Below are positions 56,517 through 64,000 of a DNA stretch of 64,000 nt, piece after piece (position 1 is the first letter of the stretch; every line of letters starts with the position of its first letter). The notes beneath the pieces were generated by a model, which worked only from the letters and a program-made list of their open reading frames with translations, made no database searches and was not told where the DNA came from. The stretch comes from Vibrio sp. 99-70-13A1 (GTDB taxonomy: Bacteria; Pseudomonadota; Gammaproteobacteria; Enterobacterales; Vibrionaceae): contig NZ_VTXD01000001.1 in the NCBI RefSeq assembly GCF_013114625.1, forward strand, positions 1 through 64,000, written 5' to 3'. Both the position numbers and the translations under genes were made by a program.

Positions 56517-58934
56517 ATGTACAGCGATATCACTCCTATTCATGAACACAAAAAATACTGGGCCGAGTGCTACGGAATTGCACCCTTTTTGCCTACCAGT
56601 AGAAAGGAAATGGATGCTCTTGGATGGGATAGCTGTGACATTATCATTGTAACTGGCGATGCTTACGTTGATCACCCGAGCTTTGGTATGGCTATCATTG
56701 GTCGCTTACTTGAAGCACAAGGTTTTAGAGTCGGTATTATTGCTCAGCCGAAATGGGACACCAAAGATGCCTTCATGAAGTTAGGTAAACCAAACCTATT
56801 CTTCGGTATCACAGCGGGTAACATGGATTCCATGATCAACCGCTACACCTCTGATCGCAAATTACGTCATGACGATGCTTACACGCCAAATAACGAAGGT
56901 GGCAAACGTCCTGACCGCGCAACTCTGGTTTATTCTCAACGTTGTCGTGAAGCTTATAAAGGCATTCCTATTGTTCTTGGTGGTATTGAGGCGAGCTTGC
57001 GCCGTGTAGCTCACTACGATTACTGGTCAGACAAAGTTCGCCGTTCAGTCTTGTTCGATGCAAAAGCAGACATTCTTTTATTTGGTAACGCTGAGCGTGC
57101 TCTAGTAGAAGTTGCACACCGTATTGCCGATGGCGAAGACATGTCTACGCTAACCAATATTCGTGGTACTGCAATCAATCTGCCAGCCGCACCTGAAGGC
57201 TTCAAGATCATTGACTCTTCTCGTATCGAAAAACCAAATAAAGCCTATGTGCCGGTTAACCCATACGAAGTTGAAACTCAGTGCGATACCAAGAAAGATG
57301 AGAAAGAAGAAGTAAAGGCGCAGCCTATTTCGATTCGCCCTTCTCGCCATGACGCAAAAACTACTGCGGTTCGTATCCCTGGTTACGAAAAGCTAAATAA
57401 CGACCGTATTCTTTACGCGCATGCGAGCCGTATTCTGCACTTAGAAACAAACCCTTATTCTGGTCGTGCTCTTATTCAGCGCCATGGTGACCGTGAGCTT
57501 TGGGTTAACCAAGCACCAATCCCTCTTACAACTGAAGAGATGGATTATGTTTTTGGTTTGTCTTATGCACGCGTACCGCACCCTATGTACGGAAAAGCGA
57601 AGATTCCTGCATACGACATGATCAAAACTTCAGTGAACATCATGCGTGGTTGTTTTGGTGGCTGTTCTTTCTGTTCAATTACCGAGCACGAAGGTCGTAT
57701 CATTCAGAACCGTTCTAAAGAATCGATCATTGAAGAGTTAGAAGAAATTCGCGACAAAGTTCCTGGATTTACCGGCACAATCTCTGATTTAGGCGGTCCT
57801 ACTGCGAATATGTATCGCTTAGGATGTTCGGATCCAAAAGCAGAAATTAACTGTCGCCGCCCTTCTTGTGTTTTCCCGAAAATTTGTGAAAAGCTAAACA
57901 CAGACCACCAGCACACCATCGATTTATATCGTGAAGCTCGTAAAGTGAAAGGCATTAAAAAAGTAATGATCGCTTCTGGTGTTCGTTACGACTTAGCGAT
58001 TCAATCACCAGAATACGTTCGTGAGCTTGTGACTCACCACGTGGGTGGTTACTTGAAGATTGCACCTGAGCATACTGAAAAAGGTCCTCTCGACCTGATG
58101 ATGAAACCGGGCATGGGTACTTACGACCGTTTCAAAGAAATGTTTGAAAAGTACAGCGCGGAAGCGGGTAAGAAGCAATACTTGATCCCTTACTTCATCT
58201 CAGCTCACCCGGGCACTGAAGATGAAGATATGCTGAACCTTGCGATGTGGTTGAAGAAACATAACTACGAATGTGACCAAGTTCAGAACTTCTACCCATC
58301 ACCAATGTGTAACGCGACTTCGATGTATTACTCAGAGACAAACCCTCTGAAGCGTGTGAAATATAAGAAGCGTGAAGATGTACCAGTTCCAAAAGGTGAT
58401 CGTCAGCGTCGTTTACATAAAGCATTATTGCGTTACCACGATCCAGATAACTGGAAGATTATCCGTGAAGCATTAATCAGCATGGGTAAGAAGCATCTCA
58501 TTGGTGATAAGCCAAACTGCTTAGTTCCGGAAGAAGATTTTGATGCACAAACACCGGCACAGCGTCGTAAGTCTGGTCGTCACGGCTCACAACGTTTTGC
58601 GACTAAGCACAGTAAATCTCAGCCAGGTCTAGGTGGCGAGAGCCCACGCAACCATAAGCCAGGTGGTAATAAGCCAAAACCGGGCGGCAAAAAACCAGCG
58701 GGTAACCAAGGCAATGCTAACCATGGCGGTGGTAATCAAGGTAACGGCAACCAAAACGCTGGTGGTAGCAATAGTGGTAACAGTCGTAAGCCTGCAAGTG
58801 GTTTTATTAAGAAAGGACCTGGTGGTAATCAATCGCAAGGCAATAGTAAGCAAAACCACAACAAAGCGGGGACTGGTCAAGGTGGCAAACCTGCTAGTAA
58901 CGGAAAGAACCGCCAGCGTGCAGCACAACGCTAA
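56517..58934 (+). CDS. YgiQ family radical SAM protein
   Basis: 805 residues. Radical SAM Cys cluster C379-x3-C383-x2-C386 in [11 protein letters not shown], preceded by an N-terminal domain ([27 protein letters not shown]) typical of UPF0313/YgiQ. The core to ~695 is well conserved. After ~700 there is a ~100-residue tail very rich in Gly, Asn and Lys, longer than in E. coli (739 residues). The substrate is unknown. Monocistronic, with its own terminator. Confidence 0.9.
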   Translation: MYSDITPIHEHKKYWAECYGIAPFLPTSRKEMDALGWDSCDIIIVTGDAYVDHPSFGMAIIGRLLEAQGFRVGIIAQPKWDTKDAFMKLGKPNLFFGITAGNMDSMINRYTSDRKLRHDDAYTPNNEGGKRPDRATLVYSQRCREAYKGIPIVLGGIEASLRRVAHYDYWSDKVRRSVLFDAKADILLFGNAERALVEVAHRIADGEDMSTLTNIRGTAINLPAAPEGFKIIDSSRIEKPNKAYVPVNPYEVETQCDTKKDEKEEVKAQPISIRPSRHDAKTTAVRIPGYEKLNNDRILYAHASRILHLETNPYSGRALIQRHGDRELWVNQAPIPLTTEEMDYVFGLSYARVPHPMYGKAKIPAYDMIKTSVNIMRGCFGGCSFCSITEHEGRIIQNRSKESIIEELEEIRDKVPGFTGTISDLGGPTANMYRLGCSDPKAEINCRRPSCVFPKICEKLNTDHQHTIDLYREARKVKGIKKVMIASGVRYDLAIQSPEYVRELVTHHVGGYLKIAPEHTEKGPLDLMMKPGMGTYDRFKEMFEKYSAEAGKKQYLIPYFISAHPGTEDEDMLNLAMWLKKHNYECDQVQNFYPSPMCNATSMYYSETNPLKRVKYKKREDVPVPKGDRQRRLHKALLRYHDPDNWKIIREALISMGKKHLIGDKPNCLVPEEDFDAQTPAQRRKSGRHGSQRFATKHSKSQPGLGGESPRNHKPGGNKPKPGGKKPAGNQGNANHGGGNQGNGNQNAGGSNSGNSRKPASGFIKKGPGGNQSQGNSKQNHNKAGTGQGGKPASNGKNRQRAAQR

Positions 58935-58971
58935 AATAGCGAACCAATTTACTTCGCTATCGTAAAAACAC

Positions 58972-59000
58972 AAAGCGCAGCTATTTAGCTGCGCTTTTTT
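58972..59000 (+). terminator. Terminator after ygiQ
   Basis: AAAGCGCAGCT/AGCTGCGCTTT with a 4-base loop and TTTTTT. A further dyad, ATAGCGA/TCGCTAT, lies at 58936-58960. Confidence 0.9.
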
Positions 59001-59046
59001 GTCGCCTATTTTGCATTATTCATGCTCTCGCTTGATGAACTGATCT

Positions 59047-60684
59047 CTAAATCTGATTACTCATCAAATGCGAAATATAATCATCTTTTTGTAGAGGCTT
59101 ACTGAAGTAATACCCTTGAATATACTCAATCCCTTTCGCTTGGGCATAAATAAGCTGCTCTAAGGTTTCAACCCCTTCTGCCACAACCGGTTTATTCAAG
59201 TTGGTTGCCAAAGACGCAATCGAGTTAAATACAGTCTGTAGCTTATTGTCAGTAACGACATTCGTTACAAACTCACGGTCGATCTTAATTTCATCAAACC
59301 TCAATCGGCATAAATAACTTAAACTCGAAAAGCCAGTTCCAAAGTCATCAATTGAGACTCTAAAACCGAGATCCTGCATTTGTTGCAGCACTAGATTAAC
59401 GTAATTAAAATTATCGATTAAAGCAGATTCAGTCAGCTCAAGTTTTATTTGCTCTGAAGCCAATCCATTTAATTTGATGCACTCTGTAAGCTTATCCACA
59501 AAATCTACATCAAGAATCTCAACCACGCTGATGTTAAGCGCGAATAAATACTTCAAAGTATCTATCCCTTTGCTTTCTAAATTTCTGACCATTTCGCCTA
59601 ATTGGCGAATGTTGAACTGGGTCAGTAAACCTATGTCACCAGTCTTTTCAGCGATAGGAATAAATTCTACAGGTGAAACCATGTTGCCATTCAATACCCA
59701 ACGAATTAGGCACTCTCCACCTACAACAGAGCTGGTTTTTGAGCAGTGAATAGGTTGAAAAGTCGTATGGAAATGCTTATCTAGATCATCATTAATTGCT
59801 GACCTAAATTCCATTTCAAGGTTATTTTGGTGTTCAATTTGTTTAGCTAAATCTTCTTGAAATTCAGCCAACCTAATTCGCTCTGCAGACACATCCAGAA
59901 TCGCCATTTCAGCTTTATTTAAACTTTGCTCATGTTCATCTGAAGACTTTTCCTGATAGTAGCCAAGTGCGACATTGCTGAAAAAGTGTCGCCCATTAAA
60001 ATGGAAAGGCTCATTTAATAAAGAGTAGAAATGTTCTATATCTAAGGAGTCTTCATTGGGCACAAACACAATGAAACTGTCTGTTGAATGTTTACTGCAA
60101 ATTGCATTATTCGTTTCGGTATAAGCGCGCGCTAAAATTTCCATAAACACTAAGTTCGCAACTGCCGCCCCCCAGATTTCATTGATTCTTTGATAATTGC
60201 AGATTCGAACGCAACACACGGTACCGTGTCGGTTTTCTTCCTGAATCTTAGTTAAGAAAGCTTCTCGATAAAGTAAACCTGTATGGGGATCTTGTATTGA
60301 TAGCTGACGATTTAAACGCCTTGCTGCTACTAATTCACCAATATCACTACAATGTAAAACCAGAGAAGATTCACGAGCAACAAGGTGTATTTTAAGCCAA
60401 ACGACATTACGGTCTGGGTAACTTAACCCACATTCAAATTCATAAGGAGTGAGTGCGCGCTCACTACTCATAGTCTCTATTTTATGATTGATATTATCTA
60501 GGAATGCGTAAGGTTGGTAATGTTCATCGAGAAAGTCGATCGGGCAAGCTGACAACATATTGTCGCCGACTTTCATACGAAATAGCTCAGCAGCCTGTTC
60601 CGACAAATCACTGATACAACCTTGCTTATCTATAATGATATTGATAAGCCCTAGTGACTCTATTGCTTGGTTAGAATATGTCAT
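59047..60684 (-). CDS. PAS-degenerate GGDEF-EAL protein coupled to cheB
   Basis: 545 residues. An N-terminal PAS-like region (~1-120) is followed by a GGDEF-like region (~130-260, with KHSTDSF in place of GGDEF), then an EAL domain at ~290-540. The signature reads ECL (GGECLIRW) with the metal-binding Glu kept. LNIS, LELTES, IDDFGTGFSSL, IKIDREF and VAEGVETLEQL are intact, so phosphodiesterase activity is likely. Its start lies 14 bases inside the end of cheB, so it is made with the chemosensory proteins. It is the last gene of that operon. Confidence 0.86.
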   Translation of the reverse strand: MTYSNQAIESLGLINIIIDKQGCISDLSEQAAELFRMKVGDNMLSACPIDFLDEHYQPYAFLDNINHKIETMSSERALTPYEFECGLSYPDRNVVWLKIHLVARESSLVLHCSDIGELVAARRLNRQLSIQDPHTGLLYREAFLTKIQEENRHGTVCCVRICNYQRINEIWGAAVANLVFMEILARAYTETNNAICSKHSTDSFIVFVPNEDSLDIEHFYSLLNEPFHFNGRHFFSNVALGYYQEKSSDEHEQSLNKAEMAILDVSAERIRLAEFQEDLAKQIEHQNNLEMEFRSAINDDLDKHFHTTFQPIHCSKTSSVVGGECLIRWVLNGNMVSPVEFIPIAEKTGDIGLLTQFNIRQLGEMVRNLESKGIDTLKYLFALNISVVEILDVDFVDKLTECIKLNGLASEQIKLELTESALIDNFNYVNLVLQQMQDLGFRVSIDDFGTGFSSLSYLCRLRFDEIKIDREFVTNVVTDNKLQTVFNSIASLATNLNKPVVAEGVETLEQLIYAQAKGIEYIQGYYFSKPLQKDDYISHLMSNQI

Positions 60685-61753
60685 GCATTACCCACCATTG
60701 TTTTTTAATGTGGTAAGGCAAGTTCTGTAGTGAGCAGATTTTATCAACGCCTCCTTTGGCTATGGCTTCTTTTGGCATTCCAAATACCAAACAGCTATCT
60801 TCACTTTGAGCCAACGTATAAGCCCCTACTTTTTTTAACTCAACCATTCCTTGAGCTCCATCGTCCCCCATCCCTGTCATAATTACTCCAATACAATTTT
60901 CACCAACATGCTGTGCAGCTGACCGAAATAGAACATCAACTGAAGGTTTATGACGGCTTACAAGAGGACCATCTTTAAGTTCAATAAAGTAGGTTTTTTC
61001 TACTCTACTAATCATAGTATGTACGCCACCAGGTGCAATATAGACTGAGCCAGCCACCAGCTTTTGACGATTTTCCGCTTCTACTACTCGGTGACGCAAT
61101 ACGGTATTTAGTCTCTGAGCAAAAGCGTGGGTAAACTTTCCGGGCATGTGCTGCACTATCACGATAGGAGGGCTTCCGATCGGCATACCTGATAAGAATT
61201 GTTCAATCGCATCTGTGCCACCAGTTGAAGCACCAACAACAATCACTTCATCTGTTTTGACCGACTGATGGTGCCGTTCCTTTTCAATGATCACATCGGC
61301 TGAATAACGCTTCCTAAAGCTCGCTTCCCCTAAGTAACTAACAGGACGAACTTTCATTTTTGCCGCCCGTTTTATTCCGCTTAACAACCCTTTAATTTCT
61401 GAAGATTGCAAGTAATGACTCAGGTTACTCGTTGGTTTATTCACGACTTCAACAGCCCCTGATGACAAAGCTTCTAAACACAAATCAGGGTTTGATTCGG
61501 TAAGAGCAGAGAGAATAACAACGGGAATTGGATGCTCAGTCATAACTTTTTTGAGAAAGGTAATTCCATCCATTTTGGGCATTTCGATATCAAGTAAGAT
61601 GACATCTGGCATGTGTTTATTCATTTTACGAATGGCAAGGACAGGATCAGGGGCGACGCCAAGTAAAGTGAGATCAGGGTCGGCATTCACTACTTCCCCT
61701 AGCACCTGTCTTATGACCGCCGAATCATCAACAATAAAAACATTAATCGTCAT
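60671..61753 (-). CDS. cheB: Chemotaxis response regulator / protein-glutamate methylesterase CheB
   Basis: 360 residues. Receiver domain at 1-120 with phosphoacceptor D55 in VILLDIEMPKMDG and Lys in VVNKPTSN. The methylesterase domain has the catalytic Ser in VVGASTGGTDAIEQ, His in QHMPGKFTHAFA and Asp in TGMGDDGAQGM. It demethylates or deamidates chemoreceptors for adaptation. Its ATG overlaps the cheR stop as ATGA. Confidence 0.95.
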   Translation of the reverse strand: MTINVFIVDDSAVIRQVLGEVVNADPDLTLLGVAPDPVLAIRKMNKHMPDVILLDIEMPKMDGITFLKKVMTEHPIPVVILSALTESNPDLCLEALSSGAVEVVNKPTSNLSHYLQSSEIKGLLSGIKRAAKMKVRPVSYLGEASFRKRYSADVIIEKERHHQSVKTDEVIVVGASTGGTDAIEQFLSGMPIGSPPIVIVQHMPGKFTHAFAQRLNTVLRHRVVEAENRQKLVAGSVYIAPGGVHTMISRVEKTYFIELKDGPLVSRHKPSVDVLFRSAAQHVGENCIGVIMTGMGDDGAQGMVELKKVGAYTLAQSEDSCLVFGMPKEAIAKGGVDKICSLQNLPYHIKKQWWVMHDIF

Positions 61754-62565
61754 AGCGACACCTTCTTATAAATGCAGTGTTCTACCTGCTCAAGGTCGCA
61801 ATGGTCTCGAACAATATTCTCACTGTGTCCTAAAAATAGTAGCCCTCCGAAACTGAGCTTATCTATCACTTTATCTACGATTTCTTTTTGTTTGATTGGT
61901 GTGAAATAGATGAGCACATTACGAAGAAAAATAACGTCAAACTTGATTGATGTTTCTTGATCGAACTGGAGTAAGTTATGTGAAGTGAACAGACAACGCT
62001 GCTTGATATCATCGCAAAGGGTAAACTTGCCTTCGAATTCACCGACTCCCTTCAAGCAGTAGGCATTTCGGTAATGTTTGGGTATTCGCTGAACTTTCTT
62101 TATTGGATAAGTGGCAGCCTGAGCCGTTTGAATAGCCACTTCGGAGATATCATTGCCAAAAACATTCCAACCATCACTCCCAAGTGCGGCATGAAACGTC
62201 ATAGCCAAGCTATAAACTTCTTCCCCACTTGAGCATGCTGCACTCCAAACCGATAAAGTATGTGATGGGGGTTGTTTCTTATACTGAGTAAGATGATCGT
62301 CAAGCCAATCAAATTGATCTTTCTCCCTAAAAAAGTAGGTTTCATGTGTTGTGAGTTTATCGATGAAAATTTGAAGCTCTTGCTGGTGAGATGTTTGATT
62401 GAGCAGATTCAAATAATCATCAAAGCAGTCAAAGTTAAAATAGGTTAAACGGCCAAATAGCCGGTTCGCGACTGCCATTTTTTTATGGTCAGCCAATTGA
62501 ATCCCTGTGTATTGCTCAAATAAGCATTGAATCTGTTTGAAGCCAGAATCACTCAGTTCCGTCAT
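61750..62565 (-). CDS. cheR: Chemoreceptor glutamate methyltransferase CheR
   Basis: 271 residues: N-terminal helical domain and the SAM-binding domain with VWSAACSSGEEVYSLAM, IFLRNVLIYF and GGLLFLGHSEN. It methylates receptor glutamates, opposing CheB. No TPR extension. It is separated from the upstream cheW by a ~290-base spacer carrying a 20-bp repeat array. Confidence 0.95.
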   Translation of the reverse strand: MTELSDSGFKQIQCLFEQYTGIQLADHKKMAVANRLFGRLTYFNFDCFDDYLNLLNQTSHQQELQIFIDKLTTHETYFFREKDQFDWLDDHLTQYKKQPPSHTLSVWSAACSSGEEVYSLAMTFHAALGSDGWNVFGNDISEVAIQTAQAATYPIKKVQRIPKHYRNAYCLKGVGEFEGKFTLCDDIKQRCLFTSHNLLQFDQETSIKFDVIFLRNVLIYFTPIKQKEIVDKVIDKLSFGGLLFLGHSENIVRDHCDLEQVEHCIYKKVSL

Positions 62566-62596
62566 AGGTGAATTCGCCTTTATAGAGCTACACCAA

Positions 62597-62780
62597 TCCG
62601 TGTATAGCTTTTACTAATCCATGTATCGCTTTAATAATTCATGTATCGCTTTTTCATGCATGTATCGCTTTGTTCATGCATGCATAGCATTAATAATGCA
62701 TGAGTAGCTTTAATAATGCATGAGCAGCTTTAATAATGCATGAGCAGATTTATTAATACATAAGCAGCATGCCAATTATT
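62597..62780. repeat. Nine-copy 20-bp degenerate repeat between cheW and cheR
   Basis: About nine units of 19-21 bases with consensus CATGAGTAGCTTTAATAATG. The most regular copies are at 62699-62758, and units to the left are more diverged. No spacers, so not CRISPR. No gene or open frame of note. The array lies in the transcribed leader between cheW and cheR. Confidence 0.88.
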
Positions 62781-62855
62781 TACCGCTTACTAAGGCAAAC
62801 CTACGTGGTAAGTGCCGTATGCAAGTGTTACTTACTTTAGATAAAACCCGTTTCT

Positions 62856-63416
62856 TCATCTTAAAATCTGGTTAAAAAGTTGTTTTTGATTCGACAGAAT
62901 TTCTTGATTAATTGAAGATAAATTCAGTAACGCGGGCATATCTAAGATGATAAATACCTGCTCTTTGATACGCGCCATTGTTGAAACAAATTGAACAGGT
63001 ATATGCACACCAAAATAAGGTGCATCGGTTAAGGCTTCTTTCGTTAAACTTTCAATCGCTTTCACTCTATTCACCAAAATACCAACCGTGACTGTCATAT
63101 TGCTGGCTTCATCGTAGCTTTCGTATAGAACAATGCAGCTGTACTTATCGTAAACTTCCTCATGCTTAAGCCCTAAACGTTTCCCAGCATCAATCACTGG
63201 CACCACGCTTCCTCTTACGTTAATGACGCCACTCACAATACCGTTGCCATCTTTGCCTGAGCACATAGGTACTTTTGTAATTGATTCAAGTTCAATCACT
63301 TCTTTGACACTGCTAATTGAAATACCAAAGGTCTCACCACCAATGTCCACTAATAAGCAGGCACTTATTGGATGGTGTTCTTCCGTATTTTCTTGTTCAA
63401 AATTAGCTTGGTTCAC
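62856..63416 (-). CDS. cheW: CheW-family coupling protein (second copy)
   Basis: 186 residues of CheW fold with a 15-residue acidic N-terminus. Family landmarks are CLLVDIGGETFGISISSVKEVIE, VINVRGSVVPVIDAGKRLG and the strand near ILVNRVKAIESL. It links chemoreceptors to CheA. It is 20 bases after another cheW gene, so the operon makes two different CheW proteins. Confidence 0.92.
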   Translation of the reverse strand: MNQANFEQENTEEHHPISACLLVDIGGETFGISISSVKEVIELESITKVPMCSGKDGNGIVSGVINVRGSVVPVIDAGKRLGLKHEEVYDKYSCIVLYESYDEASNMTVTVGILVNRVKAIESLTKEALTDAPYFGVHIPVQFVSTMARIKEQVFIILDMPALLNLSSINQEILSNQKQLFNQILR

Positions 63417-63436
63417 ACATCACTCCCTAATGTTTG

Positions 63437-63976
63437 TCATTGCGCCAAGTGTTGTTCATCACTGAACTGGGATTCCTTTAACCAAGCCAATTGAGCATAA
63501 GTCATTAATTTATCAACATTAAGTATAGACAATAAGCGGTTATCTAACTTTGCAACACCGACCAGCACACGATGATCCAATTGACCTGCAAGATCGGGGG
63601 CTTGATCGATCTGCCCCGTTTCAATATCCATAACACGAGTCACAATGTCGACTTTATTCCCTATCTTGTAAACGGTGCCTTGGTAATCCACATCAGAAAT
63701 AACCACACACGTTTTTGCCGTCACAGGGTTTGATTCACGGTTCAAGCAAATCGCTAGGTCGATAATTGGAATGACGTTACCTCTTAGGTTTATCGCCCCT
63801 AAAAGAAACTCTGGCGACAAAGGGATAGATTCAATTTCCGGAAACTCCATAATTTCAGCGACCTTATTAATATTATAAGCGAACAGCTTTCCATCCACTT
63901 TAAACTCTAAGTATTTCTCGCTTTCAACCACTGTGCTTTTATCAGTTGGTTCTATTCTTAAGCCACTAAGTTTCAT
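63437..63976 (-). CDS. CheW-family coupling protein (first copy)
   Basis: 179 residues with a ~20-residue N-terminal extension, then KYLEFKVDGKLFAYNINKVAEIMEFPE and AINLRGNVIPIIDLAICLN, the CheW core. It differs enough from the next gene to be specialised. The ATG follows GTGAGG at 5 bases. Only 24 bases remain before the window ends, and a stop codon (TGA at 63984-63986 on the minus strand) suggests another gene lies directly upstream. Confidence 0.92.
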   Translation of the reverse strand: MKLSGLRIEPTDKSTVVESEKYLEFKVDGKLFAYNINKVAEIMEFPEIESIPLSPEFLLGAINLRGNVIPIIDLAICLNRESNPVTAKTCVVISDVDYQGTVYKIGNKVDIVTRVMDIETGQIDQAPDLAGQLDHRVLVGVAKLDNRLLSILNVDKLMTYAQLAWLKESQFSDEQHLAQ

Positions 63977-64000
63977 TGGGACCTCACTTGATTCTCTTGC

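Noticed and set aside
58629..58973. 114-residue antisense and 110-residue out-of-frame ORFs in the ygiQ tail
   Set aside because: Open frames created by the Gly/Asn/Lys-rich low-complexity tail of the real gene.
62597..62780. CRISPR array
   Set aside because: Units abut with no spacers and diverge gradually; no cas genes nearby.

Overview
The window reads as a continuous stretch of a Vibrionaceae main chromosome, most like Aliivibrio. The reasons are an AT-rich base composition, a carboxynorspermidine route with a fused aminotransferase-decarboxylase, a split trpG/trpD and fused trpCF operon, an AspS-type secretin pilotin next to metE, abundant EAL proteins and a chemosensory cluster. No phage, transposase, integron or CRISPR array was found.

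Layout. 1-4.1 kb holds dmsABC (respiratory DMSO reductase), facing a CinA-family gene across a shared terminator. 5.6-9.8 kb holds a DUF3943 protein, an ACT-domain GcvR-like regulator and a two-gene pair of secreted DUF1566 proteins. 9.8-15.4 kb (minus) is the norspermidine operon: fused dat-ddc, carboxynorspermidine dehydrogenase, nspC. It is preceded by about 700 bases of non-coding DNA that fold convincingly on the coding strand. 16.1-16.6 kb is a tRNA operon (Cys-Gly-Leu-Gly), and then uvrY-uvrC-pgsA, all minus. 20-26 kb has polB, a PTS EIIC-EAL fusion and a nucleotidyltransferase. 25.8-30.3 kb has translation and RNA genes: efpL, a DUF440 protein, a SPOUT methyltransferase, rluB, yciO and rnm.

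30.4-37.7 kb is the complete trp operon with a TrpR-type operator over the promoter, a 41-codon leader peptide containing five Trp codons, an attenuator, and trpE-G-D-CF-B-A. 38-42.3 kb has a dicarboxylate/amino-acid:cation symporter and a tripartite TRAP transporter. 43-46 kb has an orphan amino-acid binding protein, a HisC-like aminotransferase and a divergent LysR regulator. 46.4-48.9 kb has yciB, yciA, yciI and aspS. 49-52.6 kb is the divergent metE/metR pair with MetJ- and MetR-like sites. 52.7-58.9 kb has a DUF4250 protein, a membrane protein, a PAS-EAL-CBS protein and a YgiQ radical SAM protein. The right end (minus) is a chemosensory operon, cheW-cheW-cheR-cheB, translationally coupled to an EAL protein, and it continues out of the window.

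Themes. Three EAL proteins keep their catalytic residues while any GGDEF region is degenerate, so the window is biased to c-di-GMP breakdown, with inputs that look like sugar (EIIC), PAS/CBS ligands and a chemosensory array. Norspermidine made by the 10-15 kb operon is a known biofilm signal in vibrios. Several intergenic spacers carry decayed tandem repeats of 15-20 bp, often beginning at the stop codon of the preceding gene.
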